DNA from: Streptomyces griseomycini
GTDB lineage: Bacteria; Actinomycetota; Actinomycetes; Streptomycetales; Streptomycetaceae
Length of the DNA: 64,000 nt
Direction of reading: 5' to 3'
Assembly (NCBI RefSeq): GCF_014203535.1
Contig: NZ_JACHJI010000007.1
Span: forward strand, 310,001 to 374,000
Shown piece by piece: positions 1 to 8,168 of this stretch. Every line of letters begins with the position of its first letter. Within the stretch, counting starts at the first letter, position 1. The position numbers and the translations under genes are program-made. A model generated the notes under the pieces. It had not been told where the DNA came from. It was given only the letters and a program-made list of their open reading frames with translations, and did not search any database.

Positions 1-111
1 CCGTCCACCGGGCCGGGGAGCCGGACGCCCGAAGAGCGGCCGCGCCGGGACGGGCCCGCCGAGGCGCACCCGGCCGGAGACCACCGGGCCGAAGCCGCCG
101 TGCCCCCCTGA
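1..111 (+). CDS. Possible C-terminal end of a gene entering from the left
   Basis: Frame 1 is open from the window edge to a TGA at 109-111 and encodes about 36 residues rich in Pro, Arg, Glu and Gly. Third codon positions are nearly all G or C, as expected for a Streptomyces gene, and a hairpin follows at 161-183. The composition looks like a disordered tail. No domain is visible, so function cannot be assigned. It could also be non-coding GC-rich DNA. Confidence 0.3.
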   Translation, partial: PSTGPGSRTPEERPRRDGPAEAHPAGDHRAEAAVPP

Positions 112-160
112 CCGCCCGGCCGGGAGGCCGCCGGGCCGTTCCCGCCCTGCGGTGGCACCG

Positions 161-183
161 GCCCCGGGGCGAGGTCCCGGGGC
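161..183. terminator. Hairpin between the left-edge tail and the next convergent gene
   Basis: An 8-bp perfect inverted repeat (161-168 with 176-183, 7-base loop) lies between a possible rightward gene end at 111 and the leftward gene ending at 204. It could terminate either. There is no U-tract, as is usual in Streptomyces. Confidence 0.35.
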
Positions 184-203
184 GGGGGACGGGGCGGGGC
201 GGG

Positions 204-1238
204 CTACCGTCGGCGCTGGGAGCGCCAGACCAGGAACAGGGCCGAGGCGAGGGCCGCGCCCCGGACCACCCAGGGCCAGGCCTCGGAGACGGCGTCGTTC
301 ATGCGGCCGTCGGGGATGGGCGTGCCCCAGCGGCCCTCGGTCCTGCCCCAGAGCCAGAGGACGCCGCCCGCGACCGCGAGGCCGGGGAGGACGACGACCG
401 CCCACTTCACCTCCGCCCGGGTCAGGCGGCGGGAGGCGTAGGCGATGAGCCAGCCGAGGATCAGGGCGAACCAGTTGCCGAGCGCGGCGCCCACGACCAG
501 CAGGCCCGCGGCGGTCAGGAGCAGGGGGTTGTTCCAGCCGCCGGAGGGGAGGCGCAGGAGGCGGCGGCGGGCGGGGGCCTCGGGGTCGGCCGCGGGCGCC
601 TCGGCCGCGTCGGGGTACGTCCCCCCGGAGCCCCCGGGCCCCCCGGTCCCCTCCGTGTCCTGCGGCGCCTCCCCCGGGCGCGGGGGCCTGAGCAGTTCCG
701 GGATCTCTACGCCGCCCACGAAGCCGGGCACCTCGTCGCCGACGCCGAAGGGACTGTCGTCCGTCCGCCACCAGTCGGGCCGGTCGGCGCCGTCCCCGAG
801 TTCGTCCGTGCCGGCCCGGTGCGGCGGGGAGGGCACCCCGGCCCCGGAGGGGGCCGGACCCGGCCGCCCCTCGGCCGGGCGGGGGCCGGGGACGACACGG
901 CGCAGGACGCCCTTGCGGCGGTCGCCGGACCCGCCGGCCGGTTCGCGGTCCCGCTGGACCGGGACGGCGGCGGGCGGGGCCGCGGGCGCGCTCGCGCCGG
1001 AACCGGCGGCGGTGTCCGTGGCCGCCGCGACGACCTCGTCCGGGGTGCCGAGGCGGGAGATGATGCGGCGGACGGCGGCGGGGGAGTCCACCACCGCCTT
1101 CGCGCGGCGCCGGTCGATCTCGTCGCGCAGTCCGGCGACCAGGCGCATGCGGGCCGCCGACGGCAGCTGCCGCCGCTGCGCCACGTCGCCGACGCGGCTC
1201 AGGTACTCGTAGACGACCTGGTCACTCTCGATACCCAC
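204..1238 (-). CDS. HAAS-like N-terminal domain membrane protein
   Basis: A 344-residue protein. The first 70 residues (VYEYLSRVGDVA..., then RMRLVAGLRDEI and IISRLGTPDEVVAAA) resemble the HAAS/DUF1700-type helical domain of small regulatory or signalling membrane proteins. A long Pro/Gly/Asp-rich linker follows (about 75-225). The last 120 residues hold about four hydrophobic segments (LLTAAGLLVVGAALGNWFAL, LPGLAVAGGVLWLWG, ALASALFLVW), so the C-terminal part sits in the membrane with the N-terminal domain probably cytoplasmic. The GTG start at 1238 is chosen because GGAGGGG lies 3-4 bases upstream and the HAAS-like homology begins there; a longer frame runs to 1352. It is divergent from the gene at 1370. 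No precise function is known. Confidence 0.75.
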   Translation of the reverse strand: MGIESDQVVYEYLSRVGDVAQRRQLPSAARMRLVAGLRDEIDRRRAKAVVDSPAAVRRIISRLGTPDEVVAAATDTAAGSGASAPAAPPAAVPVQRDREPAGGSGDRRKGVLRRVVPGPRPAEGRPGPAPSGAGVPSPPHRAGTDELGDGADRPDWWRTDDSPFGVGDEVPGFVGGVEIPELLRPPRPGEAPQDTEGTGGPGGSGGTYPDAAEAPAADPEAPARRRLLRLPSGGWNNPLLLTAAGLLVVGAALGNWFALILGWLIAYASRRLTRAEVKWAVVVLPGLAVAGGVLWLWGRTEGRWGTPIPDGRMNDAVSEAWPWVVRGAALASALFLVWRSQRRR

Positions 1239-1369
1239 GAAGTCCCCTCCGGGACGGATGCGTTGGGGGCGCCCGTCGCACGACGGCACCGACGACCGTA
1301 CCGCGAGTCCGGCCGGCCGTCCCAACTCCACGCCCCGCACCGGCGCACCCACCCGCTACCGTGAGGCGG

Positions 1370-4048
1370 ATGAGCACCGAGGAGAAGCCCGCGACGGCCC
1401 CCCGTTCCCTCGCGGAGGCCCTTCGGGGGCGGGACGACGCCTCCCTGGCCGCGCTCCTGCGCAGCCGTCCGGACCTCGTCACGCCCGTGCCCACCGACCT
1501 CACCCAGCTCGCCACCCGGGCCGGCACCCGGGCCTCGGTCGTCCGGGCGCTGGAACGGCTGGACCGGTTCGCGCTGCAGACGGCCCAGGCGCTGGCCGTG
1601 GCGGCGGACCCGGCGACGTACGAGGAGCTGCTCGGGCTGCTGGCGGGCGACGACGGCGATCCGGCGGTCGCCGCCGCGCTGCCGCACGCGCTCGGCACCC
1701 TGCGCGAACAGGCCCTGGTGTGGGGCGGCGACGACCGGCTGCGGCTGGTCCGCACCGCCCGCGAGCTGCTGTCGCCGTCGCCGCAGCACCCGTCGCCCAC
1801 CGGGCTCGGCCCCTCGGTGCGGGAGGCCACCGCCGGGATGTCGCCGGGGCGGATCCAGGAGATCGTGGCGACGGCGGGGCTGCCGTCCACGCACGACTCC
1901 GTCTCCGCCGTCGCCTCCCTCGGCGCCCTGTTCACCGACCGGACGCGGATGGCCGCGCTGCTCGACCAGGCGCCGCACGAGTCCGTGGAGGTGCTGGACC
2001 GGCTGGTCTGGGGCCCGCCGTACGGGCAGGTCACCGCCGATCCCGCGGCCCGGCTGCGCTGGCTGCTGGACCGGGGGCTGCTGCTGCCGACGGCGCCCGG
2101 GACGGTCGTCCTGCCGCGCGAGGTCGCCCTGCACCTGCGGGGCGGGCGCGCGCACCGCGTGCCGGAGCCGGTGCCGCCGCCCGTCGAGGCCGCCACGACC
2201 CACCGTCCCCAGGTCGTGGACGCGACGGCGGCCGGGCAGGCGTACGCGGCGCTGACGACCGTCGAGGATCTGCTGAAGGACTGGGACGAGGGCGGTCCGG
2301 CGGTGCTGCGGGCCGGGGGCCTGAGCGTGCGGGACCTGAAGCGGACCGCCGTCGCCCTGGACGTGCCGGAGCCGGTGGCCGCCTTCTGGGTGGAACTCGC
2401 CTACGCCGCCGGGCTGCTGGCCTCCGACGGGGAGGCGGACGAACGGTACGCGGCGACCCCGGCGTACGACGAGTGGCGCGAGCGGCCGGCCGCCGAGCGC
2501 TGGACGCGGCTGGCGACGGCGTGGCTGGCGGCGACCCGGACGTCCGGGCTGGTCGGCGGGCGGGACGCGAAGGACCGTCCGCTGTCGGCGCTGGGGCCGG
2601 GGCTGGACCGGTCGGTGGCGCCCGAGGTGCGGCACCGGGTGCTGGCGCTGCTGGCCGGGCTGTCGGAGGGGGCCGCTCCGGTTCCCGGGTCGGTGCTGGC
2701 CCGGCTGCGGTGGGAACGCCCCCTGCGCGGCGCCCGGGGCGGCGTCGCGGGTGTCGCCGCGGGCGAGGGCGGGCGTGGTCCGGGAGGCTCACCGGCCGAG
2801 AGGGGGCCCGGCGCAGGGCACTCACCGGCGGCGGAAGGCGCGGGCGGCTCCCCGGCCGGCGGCCCCGCGGGGGACGGCGACGGGGACGATCTGCGGTCGC
2901 GGCTCGCCCGGTGGACCCTCGACGAGGCCGAGATGCTGGGGATCACCGGGCGCGGCGCCTTGTCCGCGCACGGGCGGGCCCTGCTCGGGGCGCCCGCGCC
3001 CCGGCGTCCGGAGGCGGAACCCGAGGGGCCGGGCGACAAGCTGCCCGTCCACCACCGGCCCGCCCCGCCGCCGGTCCCGCTCTCCCCCGCCGAGCAGGCC
3101 ACCGCCGCCGCTGCCGCCGCCCGCCTGCTCGCGCCGCTGCTGCCCGAGCCGCTGGACCACGTGCTCCTCCAGGCCGACCTGACGGCGGTGGCGCCGGGTC
3201 CCCTGCAGCGGCCGCTCGCCGACGTGCTGGGCGTGCTGGCGGACGTGGAGTCGAAGGGCGGCGCGACCGTCTACCGGTTCACGCCCGGCTCGGTGCGCCG
3301 CGCCCTGGACGCCGGGCGGACCGCCGCCGACCTGCACGCCTTCCTCGCCGCGCACTCCCGCACGCCGGTGCCGCAGCCGCTGGCGTACCTCATCGACGAC
3401 GTGGCCCGCCGGCACGGGCACCTGCGGGTGGGCGCCGCCTCGGCGTACGTGCGCTGCGACGACGACGCGGTGCTCGGCGAGATCCTCGCCGACAAGCGGG
3501 CCGCCGGGCTGGGGCTGCGCCGGCTGGCGCCGACCGTGCTGGCCGCGCAGGCCGACCCGGCCGGGCTGCTGGAGGGGCTGCGCGCGATGGGGTTCGCGCC
3601 GGCCGCCGAGTCCGCCGAGGGCGACGTCCTGATCACGCGCGCCGACGCCCGCCGCACCCCGCCGCGCTCGGCGCCCGAGCCGGTCCCGGACGGGCCGCCG
3701 GTCCCCGACGACACCCTGCTCGCGGCCGCGGTCCGGGCCGTCCGCGCCGGCGACCTCGCCGCCACCGCCCCGCGCAGGCCCACGGCCGGGGACCGGGCCG
3801 GGAACGACGGACTGCCGCGCACCGGGGCCGCCGAGACCCTCGCCACCCTGCAGGCCGCCGTCCTCACCGGCGAGGCGCTGTGGATCGGCTACGTCAACGC
3901 CGAGGGCGCGGCGAGCCAGCGCGTGATCGCCCCGGTCCGGGTGGAGGGCGGCTTCGTCACGGCGTACGACCACACCGCCGACGGGGTGCGGACGTACCCG
4001 CTGCACCGGATCACCGGGGTCGCCGAACTCGCGGACGACGAGGGCTGA
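1370..4048 (+). CDS. Large XPB/Ssl2 N-terminal-like helicase-associated protein
   Basis: An 892-residue protein starting MSTEEKPATAPRSLAEALRGRDD. The N-terminal half looks like repeated winged-helix/HEAT-like helices (ALERLDRFALQTAQALAVAA, TLREQALVWGGDDRLRLV). The C-terminal third (LDHVLLQADLTAVAPGPL, VYRFTPGSVRRALDAG, GHLRVGAASAYVRCDDD) matches what I recall of the XPB/Ssl2-like helicase-C-3 family. The end (TLQAAVLTGEALWIGYVNAEG...VRTYPLHRITGV) is WYL-like. No Walker A motif is visible, so this is not a motor by itself. The XPB-type helicase at 4599 is two genes downstream on the same strand, suggesting a shared DNA-repair role. TACCGT ends 7 bases before the ATG at 1370, so the mRNA is probably leaderless. 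Confidence 0.8.
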   Translation: MSTEEKPATAPRSLAEALRGRDDASLAALLRSRPDLVTPVPTDLTQLATRAGTRASVVRALERLDRFALQTAQALAVAADPATYEELLGLLAGDDGDPAVAAALPHALGTLREQALVWGGDDRLRLVRTARELLSPSPQHPSPTGLGPSVREATAGMSPGRIQEIVATAGLPSTHDSVSAVASLGALFTDRTRMAALLDQAPHESVEVLDRLVWGPPYGQVTADPAARLRWLLDRGLLLPTAPGTVVLPREVALHLRGGRAHRVPEPVPPPVEAATTHRPQVVDATAAGQAYAALTTVEDLLKDWDEGGPAVLRAGGLSVRDLKRTAVALDVPEPVAAFWVELAYAAGLLASDGEADERYAATPAYDEWRERPAAERWTRLATAWLAATRTSGLVGGRDAKDRPLSALGPGLDRSVAPEVRHRVLALLAGLSEGAAPVPGSVLARLRWERPLRGARGGVAGVAAGEGGRGPGGSPAERGPGAGHSPAAEGAGGSPAGGPAGDGDGDDLRSRLARWTLDEAEMLGITGRGALSAHGRALLGAPAPRRPEAEPEGPGDKLPVHHRPAPPPVPLSPAEQATAAAAAARLLAPLLPEPLDHVLLQADLTAVAPGPLQRPLADVLGVLADVESKGGATVYRFTPGSVRRALDAGRTAADLHAFLAAHSRTPVPQPLAYLIDDVARRHGHLRVGAASAYVRCDDDAVLGEILADKRAAGLGLRRLAPTVLAAQADPAGLLEGLRAMGFAPAAESAEGDVLITRADARRTPPRSAPEPVPDGPPVPDDTLLAAAVRAVRAGDLAATAPRRPTAGDRAGNDGLPRTGAAETLATLQAAVLTGEALWIGYVNAEGAASQRVIAPVRVEGGFVTAYDHTADGVRTYPLHRITGVAELADDEG

Positions 4049-4221
4049 CCCTTTCGGGTGTACGGCGGACTTCATGCGCGCCACGCCGGGCCGTTCCACC
4101 TGACGAGCGAGGTTCGCGGCGCGTCCGCATCGCGCCGCGGGCCGCTGGGCAGCCACCGGGTGTCCTGAACGGGGCCGGAGACCGCCGGAGCCCGTTCGCG
4201 CGCAACAGAAAGGAAGTCCTC

Positions 4222-4338
4222 ATGCGTGCCGTTCGTCGTGCCGCCGCCGTTCTGACGTCCACCGTCGCGCTGCTCGGAGTGCTCGCCGCCGAGGCCGCCG
4301 CGGTCGGCATCGACCTCGGTGGAGGCGTGACCTTCTGA
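4222..4338 (+). CDS. 38-residue secreted peptide gene
   Basis: A very short gene: basic start (MRAVRRAAAV), hydrophobic core (LTSTVALLGVLAAEAAA) and a short tail (VGIDLGGGVTF). AEA or AAA just before VGID fits a signal-peptidase I site, which would release about 11 residues. A good ribosome-binding site (AGAAAGGAAG) lies 7 bases before the ATG, and a strong terminator follows at 4381-4409, so this looks like a complete small transcription unit. I do not recognise a family. It could be a signalling peptide, a small membrane peptide, or a degenerate remnant of a longer exported protein. Confidence 0.6.
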   Translation: MRAVRRAAAVLTSTVALLGVLAAEAAAVGIDLGGGVTF

Positions 4339-4380
4339 CACGTCCCACGGTCTGACACTCTCCGTTCTCGCGTTCGTCGC

Positions 4381-4409
4381 GGGCCGGTCCCCGTCCCCGG
4401 GACCGGCCC
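4381..4409 (+). terminator. Intrinsic terminator after the small peptide gene
   Basis: An 11-bp perfect stem (4381-4391 with 4399-4409) with a 7-base loop lies 42 bases after the stop of the peptide gene. A run of CCCCG repeats follows at about 4420-4446. Confidence 0.7.
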
Positions 4410-4598
4410 GTCCCCGTTCCCGCCCCGCCCCGCCCCGCCCCGCCCGCCGGGGAAGGGGGGCCGCTGGTGAACAACCTCACGCCGCCCGCGCCGAAGTGGT
4501 CCGGTCCGCCCGGGGCACCGGACGCGGGCCGTCGGGCAGACTGGACGTTTGGCCGTGCTGTGCCCGTACCGGGCCCGTCAGCAGAAAGGCAGCCGCGC

Positions 4599-6242
4599 GT
4601 GAACGGTCCGCTCATCGTCCAGTCCGACAAGACCCTGCTCCTCGAGGTCGACCACGAGCAGGCCGACGACTGCCGTCGTGCCATCGCGCCGTTCGCCGAG
4701 CTGGAGCGGGCGCCCGAGCACATCCACACCTACCGGGTGACCCCGCTCGGCCTGTGGAACGCGCGGGCGGCCGGCCACGACGCCGAGCAGGTCGTCGACG
4801 CGCTGGTGCAGTACAGCCGCTACCCGGTGCCGCACGCGCTGCTCGTGGACATCGCCGACACGATGGACCGCTACGGCCGGCTCAGCCTGCTCAAGCACCC
4901 GGCGCACGGCCTCGTCCTGACCACGACCGACCGGCCGGTGCTCGAGGAGGTGCTGCGCTCGAAGCGGATCACCCCCCTCGTCGGCGCCCGCATCGACCCG
5001 GACACCGTCGTCGTGCACCCCTCGGAGCGCGGACAGATCAAGCAGGCGCTGCTGAAGCTGGGCTGGCCCGCCGAGGACCTCGCCGGGTACGTGGACGGCG
5101 AGGCGCACCCGATCGAGCTGCGCGAGGAGGGCTGGGCGCTGCGGCCGTACCAGAAGCAGGCCGTGGAGAACTTCTGGCACGGCGGCTCCGGCGTGGTCGT
5201 CCTCCCCTGCGGCGCGGGCAAGACGCTGGTCGGCGCCGGTTCGATGGCGCAGGCGAAGTCCACCACGCTGATCCTGGTCACCAACACCGTCTCGGCCCGG
5301 CAGTGGAAGCACGAGCTGGTGAAGCGGACCTCGCTGACCGAGGACGAGATCGGCGAGTACAGCGGGACGAAGAAGGAGATCCGCCCCGTCACCATCGCCA
5401 CCTACCAGGTGCTGACGACCCGGCGGAAGGGCGTCTACCCCCACCTGGAGCTGTTCGACTCCCGGGACTGGGGCCTGATCCTCTACGACGAGGTGCACCT
5501 GCTGCCCGCCCCCGTCTTCAAGTTCACGGCGGACCTGCAGGCGCGGCGGCGGCTCGGTCTGACGGCGACGCTGGTGCGCGAGGACGGCCGCGAGTCGGAC
5601 GTGTTCTCGCTGATCGGTCCGAAGCGGTTCGACGCGCCGTGGAAGGAGATCGAGGCACAGGGCTACATCGCCCCGGCCGACTGCGTGGAGGTCCGGGTCA
5701 ACCTCACCGACTCCGAGCGGCTGGCGTACGCCACCGCGGAGACGGAGGAGAAGTACCGGTTCTGCGCGACGACCGCCACCAAGCGGAAGGTGACGGAGGC
5801 GCTCGTCCGGCGCTTCGCCGGCCAGCAGATCCTCGTCATCGGGCAGTACATCGACCAGCTCGACGAGCTGGGCGAGCACCTGGACGCACCGGTGATCAAG
5901 GGCGAGACGTCGAACGCCCAGCGGGAGAAGCTGTTCGACGCGTTCCGGGAGGGGGAGATCAACGTCCTGGTCGTGTCCAAGGTCGCGAACTTCTCGATCG
6001 ACCTGCCGGAGGCGACGGTGGCCATCCAGGTGTCGGGCACCTTCGGGTCGCGGCAGGAGGAGGCGCAGCGACTCGGCCGGGTGCTGCGGCCCAAGGCCGA
6101 CGGGCACCAGGCCCACTTCTACTCCGTGGTCGCCCGGGACACCGTCGACCAGGACTTCGCGGCGCACCGCCAGCGGTTCCTGGCGGAGCAGGGGTACGCG
6201 TACCGGATCGTGGACGCGGACGAGGTCCTCGCCGAGGGCTGA
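4599..6242 (+). CDS. XPB/UvsW-type DNA repair helicase
   Basis: A 547-residue SF2 helicase of the bacterial XPB type. Residues 1-170 form an XPB-like DNA-damage-recognition region (MNGPLIVQSDKTLLLEV...). Walker A is VVLPCGAGKT near residue 200, the DEVH box is ILYDEVHLLP near 296, motif III is LTATLVREDGRESDVF near 320, and motif VI is QRLGRVLRP near 490. Such proteins unwind DNA 3'-5' and are tied to nucleotide excision repair; bacterial roles are less clear. The GTG at 4599 is preferred over the in-frame GTG at 4467 because GAAAGG lies about 9 bases upstream and the family homology begins at MNGPLIVQ. A partner-like protein is encoded at 1370. Confidence 0.92.
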   Translation: MNGPLIVQSDKTLLLEVDHEQADDCRRAIAPFAELERAPEHIHTYRVTPLGLWNARAAGHDAEQVVDALVQYSRYPVPHALLVDIADTMDRYGRLSLLKHPAHGLVLTTTDRPVLEEVLRSKRITPLVGARIDPDTVVVHPSERGQIKQALLKLGWPAEDLAGYVDGEAHPIELREEGWALRPYQKQAVENFWHGGSGVVVLPCGAGKTLVGAGSMAQAKSTTLILVTNTVSARQWKHELVKRTSLTEDEIGEYSGTKKEIRPVTIATYQVLTTRRKGVYPHLELFDSRDWGLILYDEVHLLPAPVFKFTADLQARRRLGLTATLVREDGRESDVFSLIGPKRFDAPWKEIEAQGYIAPADCVEVRVNLTDSERLAYATAETEEKYRFCATTATKRKVTEALVRRFAGQQILVIGQYIDQLDELGEHLDAPVIKGETSNAQREKLFDAFREGEINVLVVSKVANFSIDLPEATVAIQVSGTFGSRQEEAQRLGRVLRPKADGHQAHFYSVVARDTVDQDFAAHRQRFLAEQGYAYRIVDADEVLAEG

Positions 6243-6268
6243 GCGGGCGGGGCCGAGCGGGCCCCCCG

Positions 6269-6284
6269 CCTCCCCGGGGGGAGG
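6269..6284. terminator. Short GC hairpin between convergent genes
   Basis: A 7-bp stem (6269-6275 with 6278-6284) sits in the 46-base gap between the helicase gene and the convergent membrane-protein gene, so it could serve both. Confidence 0.5.
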
Positions 6285-6288
6285 TCCG

Positions 6289-6690
6289 TCACCCCTCGGG
6301 GAGGTTGAGGACCAGCGCCAGGACGAACAGCGGCGGCAGCACCGAGGCGGCGGCCGCCCAGGCGCGCGGCACCGACCAGCGGGGCTTCCAGGGGAGCAGC
6401 CAGGCGGTGAGCCAGGCGCAGAAGGTGAAGACGCCGCCGTAGAAGAGGGTGCCGTAGATCAGGGTCAGGGAGGTCGTCAGCGCCTGCGAGCAGTCGTCGG
6501 GGCCGCAATTGTCCGTCGCCATGGCGGACAGCCCGCCGAGCAGCACCGCGAACGGTCCCAGGACCGTCAGGAGCGCGGTCGCGACGGCGGGCGCCACCCA
6601 GGCGCGGCGGTCCCGGCCGGCCGGGTGCGGCCGGAGGGACGGCGCGGGGGCGGCGAGGCGGTGGGGGCTCGTACGGCCGTGAGGGCTCAT
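6289..6690 (-). CDS. Small three-helix membrane protein
   Basis: A 133-residue protein with three hydrophobic segments: VAPAVATALLTVLGPFAVLLGGLSAM, LTLIYGTLFYGGVFTFCAWLTAWLL and AWAAAASVLPPLFVLALVLN. The first loop, DNCGPDDC, has two cysteines that could form an extracytoplasmic disulfide. The ATG at 6690 is preferred over one at 6726 because the extra residues are low-complexity; no clear ribosome-binding site is seen for either. No family recognised. Confidence 0.6.
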   Translation of the reverse strand: MSPHGRTSPHRLAAPAPSLRPHPAGRDRRAWVAPAVATALLTVLGPFAVLLGGLSAMATDNCGPDDCSQALTTSLTLIYGTLFYGGVFTFCAWLTAWLLPWKPRWSVPRAWAAAASVLPPLFVLALVLNLPEG

Positions 6691-6815
6691 GCGGCCAGTG
6701 AAGCCGCCCGGCGGCGGCCGGCGCACCGGCGCGGGTACTCAGCCCGGCACGCGTCCGCGTACTCAACCCGCACGGGCGGGGCCGTGGGCGTCGGCGCGGG
6801 TGTCGGGTGCGGGCG

Positions 6816-7001
6816 TCACCTGTGGCGGACGCCCGCCTCCTCGCCGTACTCGCCGAGGACGACCACGTCGAAGGCGGCGCCGAGGAACACTCTCACGGCG
6901 TGCAGGGCGTCGCCGAGGCGGTGCCGGCTGCTGCCCCGGATCGGTGTGGCGCCGGTCGGCCGGACCGGCTGCGGGGCCGGGTGGATAGTCGCTGCGCTCA
7001 T
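6816..7001 (-). CDS. Small conserved-looking hypothetical protein
   Basis: A 61-residue protein, MSAATIHPAPQPVRP... ending GDALHAVRVFLGAAFDVVVLGEYGEEAGVRHR. The C-terminal 35 residues have the balanced composition and codon use of a real protein, with one amphipathic or membrane-like stretch. GGAGGT directly abuts the ATG at 7001, which is unusually close, so the true start could be the ATG at 7037. Same strand as and 125 bases upstream of the membrane protein at 6690. Function unknown. Confidence 0.5.
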   Translation of the reverse strand: MSAATIHPAPQPVRPTGATPIRGSSRHRLGDALHAVRVFLGAAFDVVVLGEYGEEAGVRHR

Positions 7002-7193
7002 ACCTCCAGGGTGACTCTTCGGGCGGGCGGCGGACATCGGTCCGAAGACCCGGTCCGCACGGCCCGCGCGTACGCCTCCGGGACGAGCCGTCCCCCTCGG
7101 GCAGGACGGGATGTCCCCTAGGGGCGCCGCGGGGCCCGCCCGAGGGACCGGGGCCCCGGCCGGTGGGCCGGTGCCCCGGCCCGCGCCGGGCGC

Positions 7194-8066
7194 TCAGCGG
7201 CCGATCGTGTCGAGTGCGGCGAGGTCCTCCCCGGACAGGGTGAGGCCCGCGCCGGCGACGTTCTCCCGCAGGTGCGCCACCGACGAGGTCCCGGGGATCA
7301 GCAGGATGTTCGGCGACCGGTGCAGCAGCCAGGCGAGGGCGACCGACAGCGGGCGGACGCCGTGCCGGGCGGCCACGTCCGAGAGCGTGGCGGACTGCAG
7401 GGGCGTGAAACCGCCGAGGGGGAAGAACGGCACGTAGGCGACGCCCTGTTCGGCGAGCCGGTCGACGAGGTCGTCGTCCTGGCGGTGGGCGAGGTTGTAG
7501 TGGTTCTGCACGCAGACGAACGGGGCGATGGCCTGCGCCTCGGCGATCTGGTCGGCGGTCGCGTTGCTCAGGCCGAGGTGGCGGATCAGGCCCTGCTGCT
7601 GGAGCTCGACGAGGGTCTCGTACGCCTTCGCGAGCGAGCCCGGCCGGGGCCCCGAGGCGTCGCCGAGCCGCAGGTTCACCAGGTCCAGCGTCTCGACGCC
7701 GAGGTTCTCCAGGTTGTCGTGGACGGACCGGCGCAGGTCGTCCGGCTCCCGGGCCGGGGGCCAGCCGCCCCCGGCGTCGCGGTGCGCGCCGACCTTGGTG
7801 ACGACGTGCAGTGAATCGGGGTAGGGGTGCAGCGCCTCGCGGATCAGCCGGTTGGTGACGTGCGGCCCGTAGGCGTCGGCGGTGTCGATGTGGGTGATGC
7901 CGAGGCGCACGGCCTCGCGCAGCACCGCGAGCGCGCCGTCGTGGTCGGCCGGCGGTCCCATCACGCCCGGGCCCGCCAGTTGCATGGCCCCGTATCCGAA
8001 CCGGGTGACGGTCAGGTCGCCCATCGTCCAGGTGCCGCCGGGAAGAGGTGTCGTCCGAGTGTTCAT
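7194..8066 (-). CDS. Aldo/keto reductase
   Basis: A 290-residue member of the AKR superfamily, NADPH-dependent (beta/alpha)8 barrel enzymes that reduce aldehydes and ketones in the cytoplasm. Visible features: the catalytic Asp and Tyr in THIDTADAYGPHVTN (about 60-70), Lys in HVVTKVG (about 93), His in VCVQNHYNL (about 187), and the C-terminal cofactor stretch LIPGTSSVAHLRENVAGAGL. Length is slightly short but complete. It is divergent from the regulator at 8169 with a 102-base gap, so it may be that regulator's target. The physiological substrate is unknown. Confidence 0.92.
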   Translation of the reverse strand: MNTRTTPLPGGTWTMGDLTVTRFGYGAMQLAGPGVMGPPADHDGALAVLREAVRLGITHIDTADAYGPHVTNRLIREALHPYPDSLHVVTKVGAHRDAGGGWPPAREPDDLRRSVHDNLENLGVETLDLVNLRLGDASGPRPGSLAKAYETLVELQQQGLIRHLGLSNATADQIAEAQAIAPFVCVQNHYNLAHRQDDDLVDRLAEQGVAYVPFFPLGGFTPLQSATLSDVAARHGVRPLSVALAWLLHRSPNILLIPGTSSVAHLRENVAGAGLTLSGEDLAALDTIGR

Positions 8067-8168
8067 GCCCCCACCGTCCACGCCGGCGGCCGGCCCGCCC
8101 AGGTCCCCGCCGATCCTGGGAGTGACAGGGACAGGGACGAGCCGCCCCGCGCGCCTACGATGGAACGC

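Noticed and set aside
1258..4338. A long frame of about 1000 codons overlapping the XPB-like gene
   Set aside because: Arg/Pro/Gly-rich translation with no motifs; the other frame encodes a coherent protein. Only its last 39 codons (4222-4338) are kept, as the peptide gene.
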